A DNA stretch of 64,000 nucleotides from Papio anubis (taxonomy: Eukaryota; Chordata; Mammalia; Primates; Cercopithecidae), in NCBI RefSeq assembly GCF_008728515.1, contig NC_044988.1, forward strand, positions 31,785,159 to 31,849,158, in the 5' to 3' direction. The notes beneath the pieces were generated by a model that made no database searches, was not told the DNA's origin, and saw nothing but the letters and a program-made list of their open reading frames with translations. Each line of letters begins with the position of its first letter. The first letter of the stretch is position 1. Made by a program: the position numbers and the translations under genes. This document shows positions 11,693-22,724 of the stretch, piece after piece.

Positions 11693-11880
11693 GGGTCAAC
11701 TTTAGGAATGCTACACCGAAATATACAAACTGAGCCTCCCCAAGGAAATCTTCATAGGCACAAAGAATATGGAGATTGAGCATTTTATTCTCTCAAACAG
11801 TGTCTCAAAGACAAGACAGAAACCTCTTAAACATAAGAAACCACACCAGGCCAAGTGGTAAAGAAACTTTAAATATAAAT
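11693..11880 (+). repeat. Local duplication, copy 2
   Basis: Second copy of the segment at 10465-10651, in direct orientation and about 95-96% identical by eye. Flanks of the two copies do not match, so it is not a simple long tandem duplication. Confidence 0.9.
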
Positions 11881-12899
11881 TGTAGTATATAGTAGTGGGT
11901 TCTAGTAATGAACTGAATCACTTTGGGTATCCTTATCAATTGGAAGTTTTTCCCTCTAGCTCCTTCCTAACAAAGATCTAAATAAAATGATAAAGATTCA
12001 TGGAAGGAAGCCTAGGCACCAGCTTGAGATGGCCCAGAGGAAGCAAGATTCTTCCTGGTATTGCGGAAGACATACCCCATAGACCCTGCTTCTGAGGGCT
12101 TCTCTGCCTTACCCCTTCTGTTTAGGTAACCCATGTGTTTGGCCACTGATGCTGGTCTGGCCCATCTTTTACCAGGTCCTTCCATAAATTTGGAGGTCAA
12201 TACATTTCATTAAGAGGAGGTTGAGTTTCATTTGGAAAACTGGAGAAAATATATTTTACAGATGGTCTTTCCATTTTAACTGTTAAAGCCCACATCTACT
12301 CACTCTTGTGTGTCACTTGTATAACACCTCTCTAGGCATCATCATCCACCTGCTCCAGAGTTGGTGAACAACTGGATTTTACAAATTAAACTAGAAAATT
12401 AAGTATTCAGTGATTAAGGAAAGTTTCATAGTATTTCAGGAAATGGTTGTCAGACTTGAAAACCAAGAAATTCATGGCCAGTGTGCTAGTGAATAGAGCT
12501 AACTAAACTCAAAAGCTTTATTAAAAATTTTTAGCTTTGAATTGTATCTGACTGCTGGGGACCAGAGACCTGGTCTGAGAGGCTTAAACAGATAAGGGGT
12601 ATATGTTTTGATATTTAAAAAAAAAAAAACAAAAACAGGTGGAGAGGATAAGGCTTGTATGGTGACCACTGCCATCAGGAATGCAGACATTTTCCTCCTT
12701 TCTGCCTCACCATCCAGGAGGCAGCCACTCTTCTTGCAGTTTAGCAAAGCCTGAACAATGTGAACAGCTACAGTGAGTTCCAGAGTCGGAGGATGGAGAG
12801 GCTTTGCCTTTGAGGGCAACAAGAGAGAATAGTTAAGGAATATTTCCCCTGAAAGAGAAGAGGTTGGAAGTCAATGGATGCCACATATTTTTGTGCACA
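11881..12899. other. Unassigned sequence
   Basis: No recognised gene or repeat. A 107-codon minus-strand frame (12499-12822) crosses an A-rich run and looks random. Confidence 0.5.
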
Positions 12900-13400
12900 T
12901 TTCTGTGTCGATTTCTGGATGATTAGTGGATCAAAAGGATCTTGATTGATATTTTAAAATTGCTCTCCAGGGAGGCTGTACACCAGGTGTCCATGAGAGT
13001 GTCTATCTCACTGCTGCTCCTTGGTGATGTTTGCCTTCATCTCCCTATGTACCTCATGCACTCATGCCTTCTCTCCTGTTTTCTATCAAGCCTCAGTTGC
13101 AGGTATTATACTAAAATCTGATCATTGATAAAAACTGTAACTCTTTTAATGGTATTTGTATTTCAACAGTTGTCGAAGACATCCAAAATTGACCATTGTA
13201 ATTGCTCTTTTCCAGTTTGGGATTAAAAACAATATTTCATTGCTTTATTTTATTTTAATGTATCACTAGTAAGTGGATTTTAAAAATGTTTATTGGACTT
13301 TTGCATTTCTGCTGGAAATTCTTGCCCGTATCCTTTGCATATTTAAAATTTGTAGTGTTGGGGTTTTATTTCCAATTTACTCAGGCTCTTCATGTGTTAA
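12900..13400 (-). mobile_element. Old L1 fragments
   Basis: 'aaaattgctctccagggaggctgtacacc' and 'ttcttgcccgtatcctttgcatatttaaaa' are reverse-strand signatures of the 3' part of L1 ORF2. The intervening part (13062-13190) is related to 10222-10353. Confidence 0.6.
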
Positions 13401-13599
13401 AGGTATCAGTCCATTGTCTACCATATTTGTTACACACTGATCTTCCAACTCACTGATTCATTCTTCAGTTATATTCATCCTATTGTTTATTCCATCTCTT
13501 GTGTTCCCTATTTAGAATAGTATAGCTTTCACTTGGTTCCTTTTTGATTTCTTGCTGTTGTTTCATATATCTAGTATCTTCTCTAATCTTAAACTATTT

Positions 13600-13966
13600 T
13601 TTTCTTTTTTCTTTTTCTTTTTCTTTTTTTTTGAGACAGGTTCTCACACTGTCCCCTGGGCTGGAGGGCAATGGCACCATCTCGGCTCACTGCAACCTCT
13701 GCCTCACAGGTTCAAGCAATTCTCCTGCCTCAGCCTCCCAAGTACCTGGGATTACAGGCCCCCACCATGACGCCTGACTATTTTTTGTTTGTTTGTTTTT
13801 TTGTATTTTTTGAAACCCCATTAGACAGAGTTTCACTATGGTGGCCAGGCTGGTCTCAAACTCCTGACCTCATGATCCACTCACCTCGGCCTCCCAAAGT
13901 GCTGGCATTATAGGAATGAGCCTATATTGGAATATATAGGAATGAGCCGGGTCACCACACCCGGCC
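13600..13966 (-). mobile_element. AluS-type SINE with internal duplication
   Basis: Minus-strand Alu with a long CT-rich tail region. Near its 5' end (rightmost part) TATAGGAATGAGCC occurs twice at a 26-bp spacing (13909-13922 and 13935-13948), so the element is longer than usual. Confidence 0.94.
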
Positions 13967-14784
13967 AAACTTTTTTTTAACATTCATTTTTTATTCTTAT
14001 TTCCACAATTCTGCTTTAGATGAAATAGGAAGGGCGCATCTCTGTGAGTTCAGGTGATTCAGATGAGAGGGGAGGGATGAGCCCCAGGTGGAGCCCTGGG
14101 TACCCACAGTACCACTGTTGATCTTTGCCATTTGCTACCAACTCACTATGCAGCTCCTCTGGTCAGGGTTGCACCATTAAAAACGTAGGAAGAAGGGACC
14201 CTGCCGAGAGGGAGACTCCCCTCTTGGTTGTCAGCAATAGCTCTCGGATTGAAGGAGAACAGAGGATTGCTCAGCCTGTGCCTCTTTTCATTCAATGTCC
14301 TGTTCCTACAAGGCTTAGTGCCTGTATCCAAGCCATCCTGTGGACACTTCAGAGGAAGTGTGGACAATTGCAGGATTTTTTGCAGTAAAGAGTCAGTTGC
14401 TCTCACACACTGTCTAATTTACATTAAACATTAACGGACACATAGTTCTTTTTAAAGTGAAAAGATGATAGAAAATAGAACAAATAAAATATAAAAAGAA
14501 AAAAAGTCAATTGATGGTTGCCTCAAGTAACCTAGGGAAGAGGCCTGTGTAGAATTTAATCAGCTTTTCTGTAACTCCTCTTTTCACTATTGCCTCAGGT
14601 CACCCTTCCTCTCAGCTGTAGCCACCCATCTATCCTAGCACAAAACAAGACAACCTTGTCTATTTAGGGATACCTTGCATTTTTTCCATCACTAGTTTCT
14701 AGAGTTCTTGTTTCCTCTTGGTTCTGGGGTTTCTCCGGGGTTGATTTTGGAGGAAAGAGACAGCAGCCTGGGTAGTTGGTCATT
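13967..14784. other. Unassigned sequence
   Basis: No gene recognised. Overlapping 87- and 86-codon frames on both strands at 14125-14406 match nothing I know; this part looks unique and has a few CpGs. Confidence 0.5.
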
Positions 14785-15200
14785 TTATTAGTTTCCTAGG
14801 GCTGCTAGGAAATTGCCACAAACTGAGTGGGTCCACAACAGAATTGTATTCTCTCACAGTCCGAGAGGCCAGAAGTCCAAAATCCAGGTGTTGGCAGGAT
14901 TGGTTCCTTCTAGGGATTCTAAGGGAGAATCTGTTCTATGCCTTTGCCTCATTTCTGGTATTTGCTGGCAATCCTTGGTGCTCCTTGGCTTGCAGATGCA
15001 TTGCTCCAATCTCTGCTTCCATCTTCCCATTGCCTCTTCCCTTGTGTCTATGTCTTCTCTTCATATAAGGACAGTTGTTGGATTTATGGTCCACCCAGAT
15101 AATCCAAGATGATCTCATCTTGAGGTCCTTAACTTATACATCTGCAAATATTCTTTTTCCAAATAAGTTCACCTTTACAGTTTCTGGTGGGCATAGCTTT
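14785..15200 (-). mobile_element. MLT1 LTR, main part (MaLR)
   Basis: Reads as the reverse strand of an MLT1A-like LTR: 'ttagtttcctagggctgc', 'acagtccgagaggccagaagtccaaaatcc', 'tataaggacag', 'ccaaataagttcac'. It is cut by an L1 insertion at 15200 and resumes at 15806-15840. Confidence 0.88.
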
Positions 15201-15805
15201 CCCCCTCCCCCCATTTATTTATTTATTTAATTAATTTTAATTTTTTTTTTGAGACGGAGTCTCGCTCTGTCACCGGGCTGGAGTGCAGTGACAAGATCTC
15301 AGCTCACTGCAGCCTCCACCTGCCAGGTTCAAGCAATTCCCCTGCCTCAGCCTCCCAAGTAGCTGGGACTACAGACACCTACCACCATACCTGGCTAATT
15401 TTTTGTATTTTTTAGTACAGACGGGGTTTCACCATGTTGGCTAGGATGGTCTCGATCTCCTGACCTCATGATCTGCCCGCCTCTGCCTCCCAAAGTGCTG
15501 GGATTACAGGTGTGAGCCACCATGCCCGGCCTAACTTTTATTTTAGGTTCAGCGGTGCATGTGCAGGTTTGTTATGTAGGTAAATTGCAATGTTGCAGGG
15601 TTTTGGTGTACATATTATTTGTTACCCAGACAATAAGCATAGTACCGCATAGGTAGTTTTTCGATCCTCATCCTCCTCCCACCCTCTATCCTTACGTAAT
15701 CCCTCGTGTCTGTTGTTTCCTTCTTTGAGTCCATGTATACTTAGTGTTTACCTCCCACTTATAAGTGAGAACATGCAGTATTTGGTTTTCTGTTCCTGTG
15801 TTAGA
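15201..15805 (-). mobile_element. 5'-truncated L1 inserted into the MLT1 LTR
   Basis: Minus-strand L1 3' end: TTTATTT-rich tail, then 'ttcagcggtgcatgtgcaggtttgttatgtaggtaaa' and the end of ORF2 ('cttataagtgagaacatgcag'). CATAGCTTT flanks it at 15192-15200 and 15806-15814, a 9-bp target duplication. An Alu (15230-15531) lies inside its tail region. Confidence 0.88.
15230..15531 (-). mobile_element. AluS/Y SINE nested in L1
   Basis: Near-complete minus-strand Alu sitting within the A-rich 3' end of the L1, which itself sits in the MLT1. The order of insertion is MLT1, then L1, then Alu. Confidence 0.95.
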
Positions 15806-15840
15806 CATAGCTTTTTGGGGGCGGCTATTGAATCCACTGT
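15806..15840 (-). mobile_element. MLT1 LTR, remaining 5' end
   Basis: 'ttttgggggcggctattgaatccactg' is the reverse strand of the first bases of MLT1-type LTRs, continuing the element cut at 15200. Confidence 0.75.
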
Positions 15841-18427
15841 TGTTGAGCTGAAAATTCCAAGGGCAGCTGGTTCACCTGTATTTGTTTTCATTAATTCATC
15901 CCAGCAGGGCCTTTGTGTTACCTGATATACTATCTTTGTCTCTTGCGAGACGTGTATTCCTGAGCTTTGGAGCCAAATTCCCCTAGAATTCACCAAAAGG
16001 GCCTTCTTTCTCTCTTGAGTCTCCAGGAGGTCATAAGAACTCTTATTAAGAAGACATTTCTCACTGGCTTGGAGGAAAGCCATGAATTTGTTCTAGGCCC
16101 TTTGACCTTCTCTCTCCTCTGTCAACCATAATAGAGACTTAATAGACAAGCCTAGCAGGGTCAGACTATATAAAAATCTATAAGCCATTAACCATAGCTA
16201 TATTAAACTAATAAGAATCAATTCCCACACTTGCTTTCAAAGCATGCTGGGCTTCAGAAGTGATCTGAAAAGTGACAGTCTACATCTGGGCTGTGATCAG
16301 AGGGGGCTGGCCTGGAGCAGTCAGCTCCTCAGAGTTTACAAATTGACCCTCAGGAGAAGGCTCTTGGCATAACCTTAGGAGGATGATTCATCAGGAGTCG
16401 AGAAGACCATTCCTTAACATGGACAAGAAATGAAGGTCCAGGAAAGACTGAAAAGGGAATTAGTAATGTCCAAGCTTCCAAAGTCACTGGGCTTTGAAAA
16501 CCCTGAGTTTTGCTTTGCCGAACAGCTCTGGGTTGCATTATGCCTATTGATCTTCCTGAGCTTTCGCAGCCTGTAAATGATGAGCCTTTTAGCGCACTCC
16601 ATGACTGAAGGGCACACAACTGTGAGAACAGCTCATTTCATTTTTTTCGATTTATACAAAAGATGCTGTGGCCCAAGCCCTCTAGGCACCCATCTCAATA
16701 CATAAATATGCCAATTAAGCTAAATGGAGATCCTGCAGGTTAAAAGTGCCTCATAAAAGAAGGAGGCTTTTTCCAAAGCCAGAAAGTTTATCCACAGAAG
16801 AAACACCAAATCAACAAAAGTGGATCCATGCCAAGCCATGAAGGTCAAAAAAACAAGGCTTCTGGGATCCAAAAAAGAAGAAAAACAACCATTATTTGTT
16901 TCCCTAGAAAACTGGGGAAAAATAGCTTTAAGCTGTGACTTCAGGATTCTAATCAGATGCTACTATTATTATTATTTTTTCATTGCATTTTCCTGAGCAG
17001 CGTTGATGGACGGGATAGGTGAGTGGGAGAGGGAGGAAATCAGTCCTAAAGCTGAACTGACACAGAAGTGTCTCAGTTATCCACCAAATGTCACAAGGGC
17101 AGGCGTGGGCAAATCAGTGTTAGATATGCTATAGCTTTGCCACTCAAGGACGGCCCATCACACTCATGCGTGGCAGCCAGAGCAGCTGCATCAGCTGGGA
17201 GATGGCTAAAAGTAGAGTGTGCAGGCCCCGTCCTACATTATGTTAGCAAGAGACTGCGTTTGGCCAAGATCCCCTGATGATTTTCCTGAATGCTAAAATG
17301 TCAGAAGCCTTGACCTACACTAAATGGCTAGCCTGATACTCACCATCCCATCCCTGGAGAGCTTACACTCTTTCTGCCTACCCTACAGCACTGAGGGAAT
17401 GGAGAGGGAATGGAGGTCTGGATCCAGGGAATGGACTGAGGGAAAAAGATAGATAAATGGGTTTTTGTCCAGCTTTTAGTCAACTTCAACTGAGTGTAAG
17501 AATCTCGGGAGATGCTTCTGAATGGATTTATGTACTCAGGTTTGCCCATCGTACATCTCCAAATCTTTCATGATCAGCTTCCAATCAAAAACTGGGTTTC
17601 TTAGGTCATCTTTAACACCTTATTTGGGGTCTGATATTATTGGAGGGCACTGAGGAAAAGTTTGGCAGTTTAGAGAGCAACAGATGGTAGCAGGTGAAAG
17701 GATTTTTACCTTATGTTCTTGGCCCTTGGATGTGCTTTTGTGTGAGCCAAGAACATTGTATAGTTCTTCCAATGTTTCTCCCACTACTAATACTAAAAAG
17801 GCTTAGAAATGCCACAGACCCAAGAATGTCACCAATGTTATCAAAAGCATTTCATGAAACCCCAAGTATCTTTGCTCTCTCACTCAGTTGCTCGCTCAGC
17901 CATTGACTCAGTGAGCATTTATCCATCATCTACTTGTCATAAACCCATTTCCCTGGGATTGCTGCCCTCTCGTCTACTTTCTTTTCCTGCCAAAATTTAC
18001 ACATAGTCATCAATAACTGCCTTCCTTTCCTGAGACCTTGCTGTCTTTATTTCTCTGCCATCTGTCTCTATCCCCATGTCTCTATAGAAATAAGCCTTGA
18101 AAGTCCCTTGTATCTCTTTGCCAAATGCAAGACAGAAATTCTTGACCATCTAGTCGGAAACAGGAACTAAGGGTCACACTCTCCCTATGGCTTCCACGAT
18201 ACTGCATTTTATTTGCTCTCTTAGTCCTGTAACTTCTCTCTTTCTTTGCTGTCTCTACTTCCTCTCGTTATTCAACTTCTCCAAGTTGAAAGAGCAATCA
18301 CAAAGTTTTCAATTTCCATCTACAGACTCATAGAGTACATAGGCGGTGGGGCAAGCACTCTACTGCACATTTAACTTACATTTTCAGTTAAAGTCACAGC
18401 ATGCCATCAAGTAATAGTTCTCATTCC
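15841..18427. other. Long unassigned stretch
   Basis: No gene recognised over 2.6 kb. Minus-strand frames at 15748-16083 (111 codons, partly MLT1) and 16350-16619 (89 codons) look random. About 17165-17300 resembles a decayed MER5A-type hAT element. ATT triplets occur at 16963-16980. Confidence 0.5.
17165..17300 (+). mobile_element. Possible MER5A-like hAT fragment
   Basis: 'agctgcatcagctgggagatggct' followed by 'caggccccgtcctac' and 'cctgatgattttcctgaatgct' parallels the MER5A layout seen clearly at 28085-28250. Strongly diverged. Confidence 0.4.
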
Positions 18428-18429
18428 TA

Positions 18430-18749
18430 TTTTATTTTATTTATTTTATTTATTTTAAAATAGAGACAGGGTCTCGCTCTGTCGCCCAGGCTGGAGTGCC
18501 GTGGCAAGATCATAGCTCACTGCAGCTTTGATCTCCTGTAACTTCCTCTTGCCTCAGCCTCTCGAGTAGCTGGGACTACAAGGCACACACCACTAGGCCT
18601 CACTAATATTTTTGTTTTAAAATATTTTGTAGAGATGGGGTTTCACTATGTTGCTCAGGCTGGCCTCGTGAACTCCTGGCCTTAAGTGATCCTCCCACCT
18701 CAGCCTCCCAAAGTGCTGGGATTACAGGCGTGAGCCACCATGCCTGGCT
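18430..18749 (-). mobile_element. AluJ-type SINE
   Basis: Full-length minus-strand Alu with a TTTATTTTA-type tail and old-family substitutions. Confidence 0.94.
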
Positions 18750-18755
18750 CATTAT

Positions 18756-18830
18756 TTTAAAGACAATAAACTCAAGGCTCAAAGGAGGTAAGTAACTTAC
18801 TCAAGGTTACAGAGCTTGTTAGTGGGGAGC
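18756..18830 (-). mobile_element. MIR SINE fragment
   Basis: 'ctcaaaggaggtaagtaacttactcaaggttacagagc' is the reverse strand of the MIR core. Confidence 0.75.
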
Positions 18831-19304
18831 CCAAGCCCCTTACATCCAAAATATAACCAGCAGGAATCCGTTGCCCTCTGAGGGAATCTAGAATAATGGG
18901 AGCTGTAAGTACTGACCAAACTGTTAGAGCAATAGAAATCCTGGATGGATGGAGGGCTTGGTATGAGGGCTGGAGGGAGACTGGGCCATAGATGGAGTCA
19001 GATAGAAGAGTTCTAGTCAGAACCAACTGAGGCTGGTGGAGCAAGCTGGGATGGGGTCTGCTTTATGGGAGCTAATGCTGAGATAAGGAAATCAGTCACT
19101 TCAACGGAGGAGAAGCTTGGGTGTAGAGACAATCTTACCGGTTTCACCTATATGCTCTTGACCCCACTTTACCAACTTCCAAGTAGGTATTATCACAAAT
19201 TAATTCAATCTGGTGAACACTATTGTGGGCTTTTTCTGTGCCTCATGGTGTCTAGTTAGCAAAAGGGATAAGATCACATTGATTTAACGGCCCCAAACCT
19301 CAAT
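18831..19304. other. Unassigned sequence
   Basis: No gene or clear repeat. A 90-codon antisense frame (18772-19044) begins outside and runs into the MIR and is not convincing. Confidence 0.5.
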
Positions 19305-19465
19305 ATAAGAGAGACATGGTGTCCAAGCCAAGCTCTACCAGTTGCTATAAGGCATTGTACAAGTTATATATCTCTCTAAACTTGTTTTCTTATCTGTAAA
19401 TGGGGATAATAGTTTGTTACTCATTCAATTGATGCAATGTCTAAATAGATTATGCTCAAGAAGCA
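19305..19465 (+). mobile_element. MIR SINE
   Basis: 'aagctctaccagttgctata' followed by 'ttcttatctgtaaatggggataatag' is the MIR central part and 3' half. Confidence 0.75.
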
Positions 19466-22400
19466 CTTATTACATAGAAATATTTGCTGAAATGTCTGAT
19501 AGACTAGAGGCTGGCAGGGAGGGGAATAAGACACAGTCTTTGCTCTCAACGGCTTATAATGGGGTGGGAGAGGGTAGGGAAAAGGCCTTGAACTGGGCAG
19601 TTTAAACATTTACGCATATTTGTCTCATGGGATTTTCATGGGGAAGGATTTGTTGGGTAAATGTGTGAGATGACAGATTCTATCTTTATCACACTGAACA
19701 GCAGAATGAGAAAAAGGGATGGAAATGTTAGGGAACCAGATTCTTCCAGCTTATCAGAAGTAACAACCTTCTAACAATAAGAATTGTCAAACAGCAATGA
19801 AAGAGTGAGTTTTCCAACACTGCGATTATATAAGTCAAAGATGGATGGCCCTTAGTAGGAAATGTTTTACAAAGGCATTCACAGGAACGAAAGACTGAAT
19901 TTACGTTGTTTTGCTCCTCCCCATCTGCCTGGCCTTTATGTATGAGAGACTCTCAAGGTCAGGGCATCCTCCTCCTCCTCCTCTTTTCTTTCATCTGCTC
20001 CTACTGGCCACTCTCTCACTTCTATCTTTGTCTGAGGTTTCTCTTCTGAGCTCCAGACACATGAATCCTATTGCTGATTGAACTTAGAAGGCTCCAATTC
20101 CCCAAGACCCAAAAGGAAGCTATGATCTTCCCCCACAAAACCTGGTCCTTCTCCAATCTGTGAACCAGAACTCAAAGGCACTTCACAGGCATGTCACTTT
20201 CAAAGGACTTCCCTGCTGTGTTGCAAGGGAAAAGTGAGAGAAGGTACTGTCGGTAGAGGGAGATGTCAGATAAGAAAAGAACCTCACAAGCTCTGTCAAC
20301 ATACTTTTCAATCGTGGATTTAAGGGAAAAAAAAAAGGTTTTAAAATCTGCTATTTTTTGAGCTTTGAAAAAAATTAATGTTGCTGTTTTATAACCTCTG
20401 ACAAGGTTTTATTCTACAGTTGGACAGGTTCTTTCTGTTAATTTGCCTTATACAAGTGAAGCAATTTTTGTATTTGGGTTTTAACGTATATGATACTCAC
20501 AAACACACCCATTTAGCCCGAATTCCCCCCAGTGCTACCCATTGCATATAGAGGCCACCCACAAAGCCCAACTGAGTGTGACTGAGTCTAAGCAAGACAT
20601 AATCACAGAGGCAGATCTGGAGAGGAAGACACACGCCACAGGCCAAGACCACAGGTTCAGCAAGATTCTCACTCTAGTTATGTGTATCATTGTTTCTCAC
20701 TGTCACAGGCAGTTCCTTAGACAGGCACACGATCCAGCCATAGTAAGCGTGTGTGGCCAGCCCCATTCCTGGCTTCATTTTGTCCCCATCCTTGTGTTTC
20801 TGTGTAATTTTGCCTAATTATAGTTTATACTATATCATTACATACACTTTATGGAACGAGCTCAAATCCTTTTGGAAAAAGGCAGGATAGATGAATAAAT
20901 GGGTGAGGGGTAGATAGGTAGGCACTCTTTACAGTCACCTAGGAAAAGGGCTATTGATAAATCTTTACTGTTACCATCGATTGATTTCTACTTAGAATTT
21001 CCCTCTCTTCTTTTCTTCCTCTAATTCCGTTTCTCTTTGCACTCATCTTCCTCTCATGCTTCCATCCCTGCTTCTCACCTCATCTCTGAGCCAAGATGGG
21101 GTTTGGGCTGACTGCAGGCTTAACACTATTAGAACCTTCCAGAGACAGTCCCTCAACCATGTTCCAGAAGTGCTAGGCCAGTATTAATTTCCTTGGCTAC
21201 TTTCCTGCCCTTGTATCATTTCCTTATTCCTCCCGATCTTCATTCCAGAAAGATCATTTCCCACTTGTGTCCCTCCCAGGTTGGCATGAGTCCGCTTTTC
21301 TCTAAGATTGAGATTAATTTTCTCTTGAGGCATTTGGGCATAACTGTCATAAAATAGATAAGAATTCTGGAGGATGGGGAGTCTTGAGACAAGAAGTGTC
21401 AGAGAAGAAAGAATCCCAAGTGCTTTCTTCTGGTAGAAGTGGCATACACTGGGAACGTCCTGTAGTCCTGGAATATATAATGCCCATGCGTGCCCACGTG
21501 CGCGCGCGCGCACACACACACACACCCACCCAACACACAATGAGATTCATCACATTTTAACTATGCCATGAACCCTCACACATTCCCACATATTTACTCT
21601 CAAAGGGAAGAATTGTCTTCAACAATTCAGCTCTCTCTCATCAGGACATGGCTTCGTACTGGATTAGTTCATGCAAGATAAAGCTGAATGAATCAGCCAG
21701 TTCAAAAGTGGAGCCTCAACTATCCTCTAAGGAAGATAACTTTCAGTCAGAAAACATGTATTGAGTACCTACTGCATGCAAGGAAACCTAATAGGCAAAT
21801 GCAGTGAGAGTGGAGGTGGACACCTGACGGTGTGTGCAAGTCACTCCCTCAAGACTCTTCAGGGAAAGCACCAAAAGCAAAATATTCATTTGAGATTGGC
21901 GATTTAGAATCAGCAGATGTGACGGATTATGACTGTTCTTGGCATTCACTGCCATCACATTAATCAAGCCAGATTCTTTCACAATTTACATGGATATATT
22001 GTTGCCTTTGAGATAAGAGACAACTATGAATACCGACTCTACAGGAAAGGCAGTTACCATCAGTCAAGTCCATTACTGAGTCACCAACAGCTAGGAAAAT
22101 TTTATTACCAAGCTGCTGGAGGAAGGAGCAGACCAGACAGGGAACCAGTAAGCTTTTTTTTTTTTTTTCAGGGAAAAAAGGAAAGAAGCAACAAATTGGG
22201 ATATCAGGGCAGATAAACTTCAGGCAACTCTCCCCAAGATTGTGGCCATCAAAGATACTGGGCAGAGAAGCCTAAAATATACTGCTTATTTTCTTTTGGT
22301 TTAGCTGCAGTTGCTATATTTTAATACAAAGCTATGTATTAACTATACTGTAAATAAAAGAACTAAAAACCTACTCTGGCCACACAGTTGTTCACTAGTC

Positions 22401-22599
22401 CTCAATCTTGAACATTTTGTGATAGGTCCTCATTTGGGTGGCATTGATAATGCTTCTTCTTTTGTGCTTAGCTCTGTGGTTTGCTTTGATATTCTCCTTT
22501 CTAAGAACCTGTTTCCTCCCTGTTTCTAAGATTAGGCAGTAAAATAACATGGTTTTTTTCTCTGTTTGGAGCCACCATCACCCCCTAATGTATTATGAC
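19466..22599. other. Long unassigned stretch
   Basis: No gene seen in 3.1 kb. Contains a (CTC)n patch near 19968, a GC/CA alternating tract (21495-21525) and a T-run at 22155. The 95-codon plus-strand frame at 21929-22216 has no family resemblance. Confidence 0.5.
21495..21525. repeat. Alternating purine-pyrimidine tract (GC/CA)
   Basis: Thirty-one consecutive bases alternate pyrimidine and purine: CACGTG, then CGCGCG, then CACACA. Such tracts favour left-handed Z-DNA. Confidence 0.92.
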
Positions 22600-22680
22600 A
22601 GTGTACATAAAAGTGCTTCATAAAGGGTAAAGCAATACACAAATGTTAATTGACGAGATTATAAGTAGCTGTTGTAAGTA
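22600..22680 (+). mobile_element. Possible MIR-type SINE end
   Basis: 'aaaagtgcttcataaagggtaaagcaatacacaaatgttaatt' resembles the 3' end of MIR/MIR3. Short and diverged. Confidence 0.45.
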
Positions 22681-22724
22681 TCTCAAGTTGACTTCCAATC
22701 GCAATTTCTGTTACTAGGTCAAAC

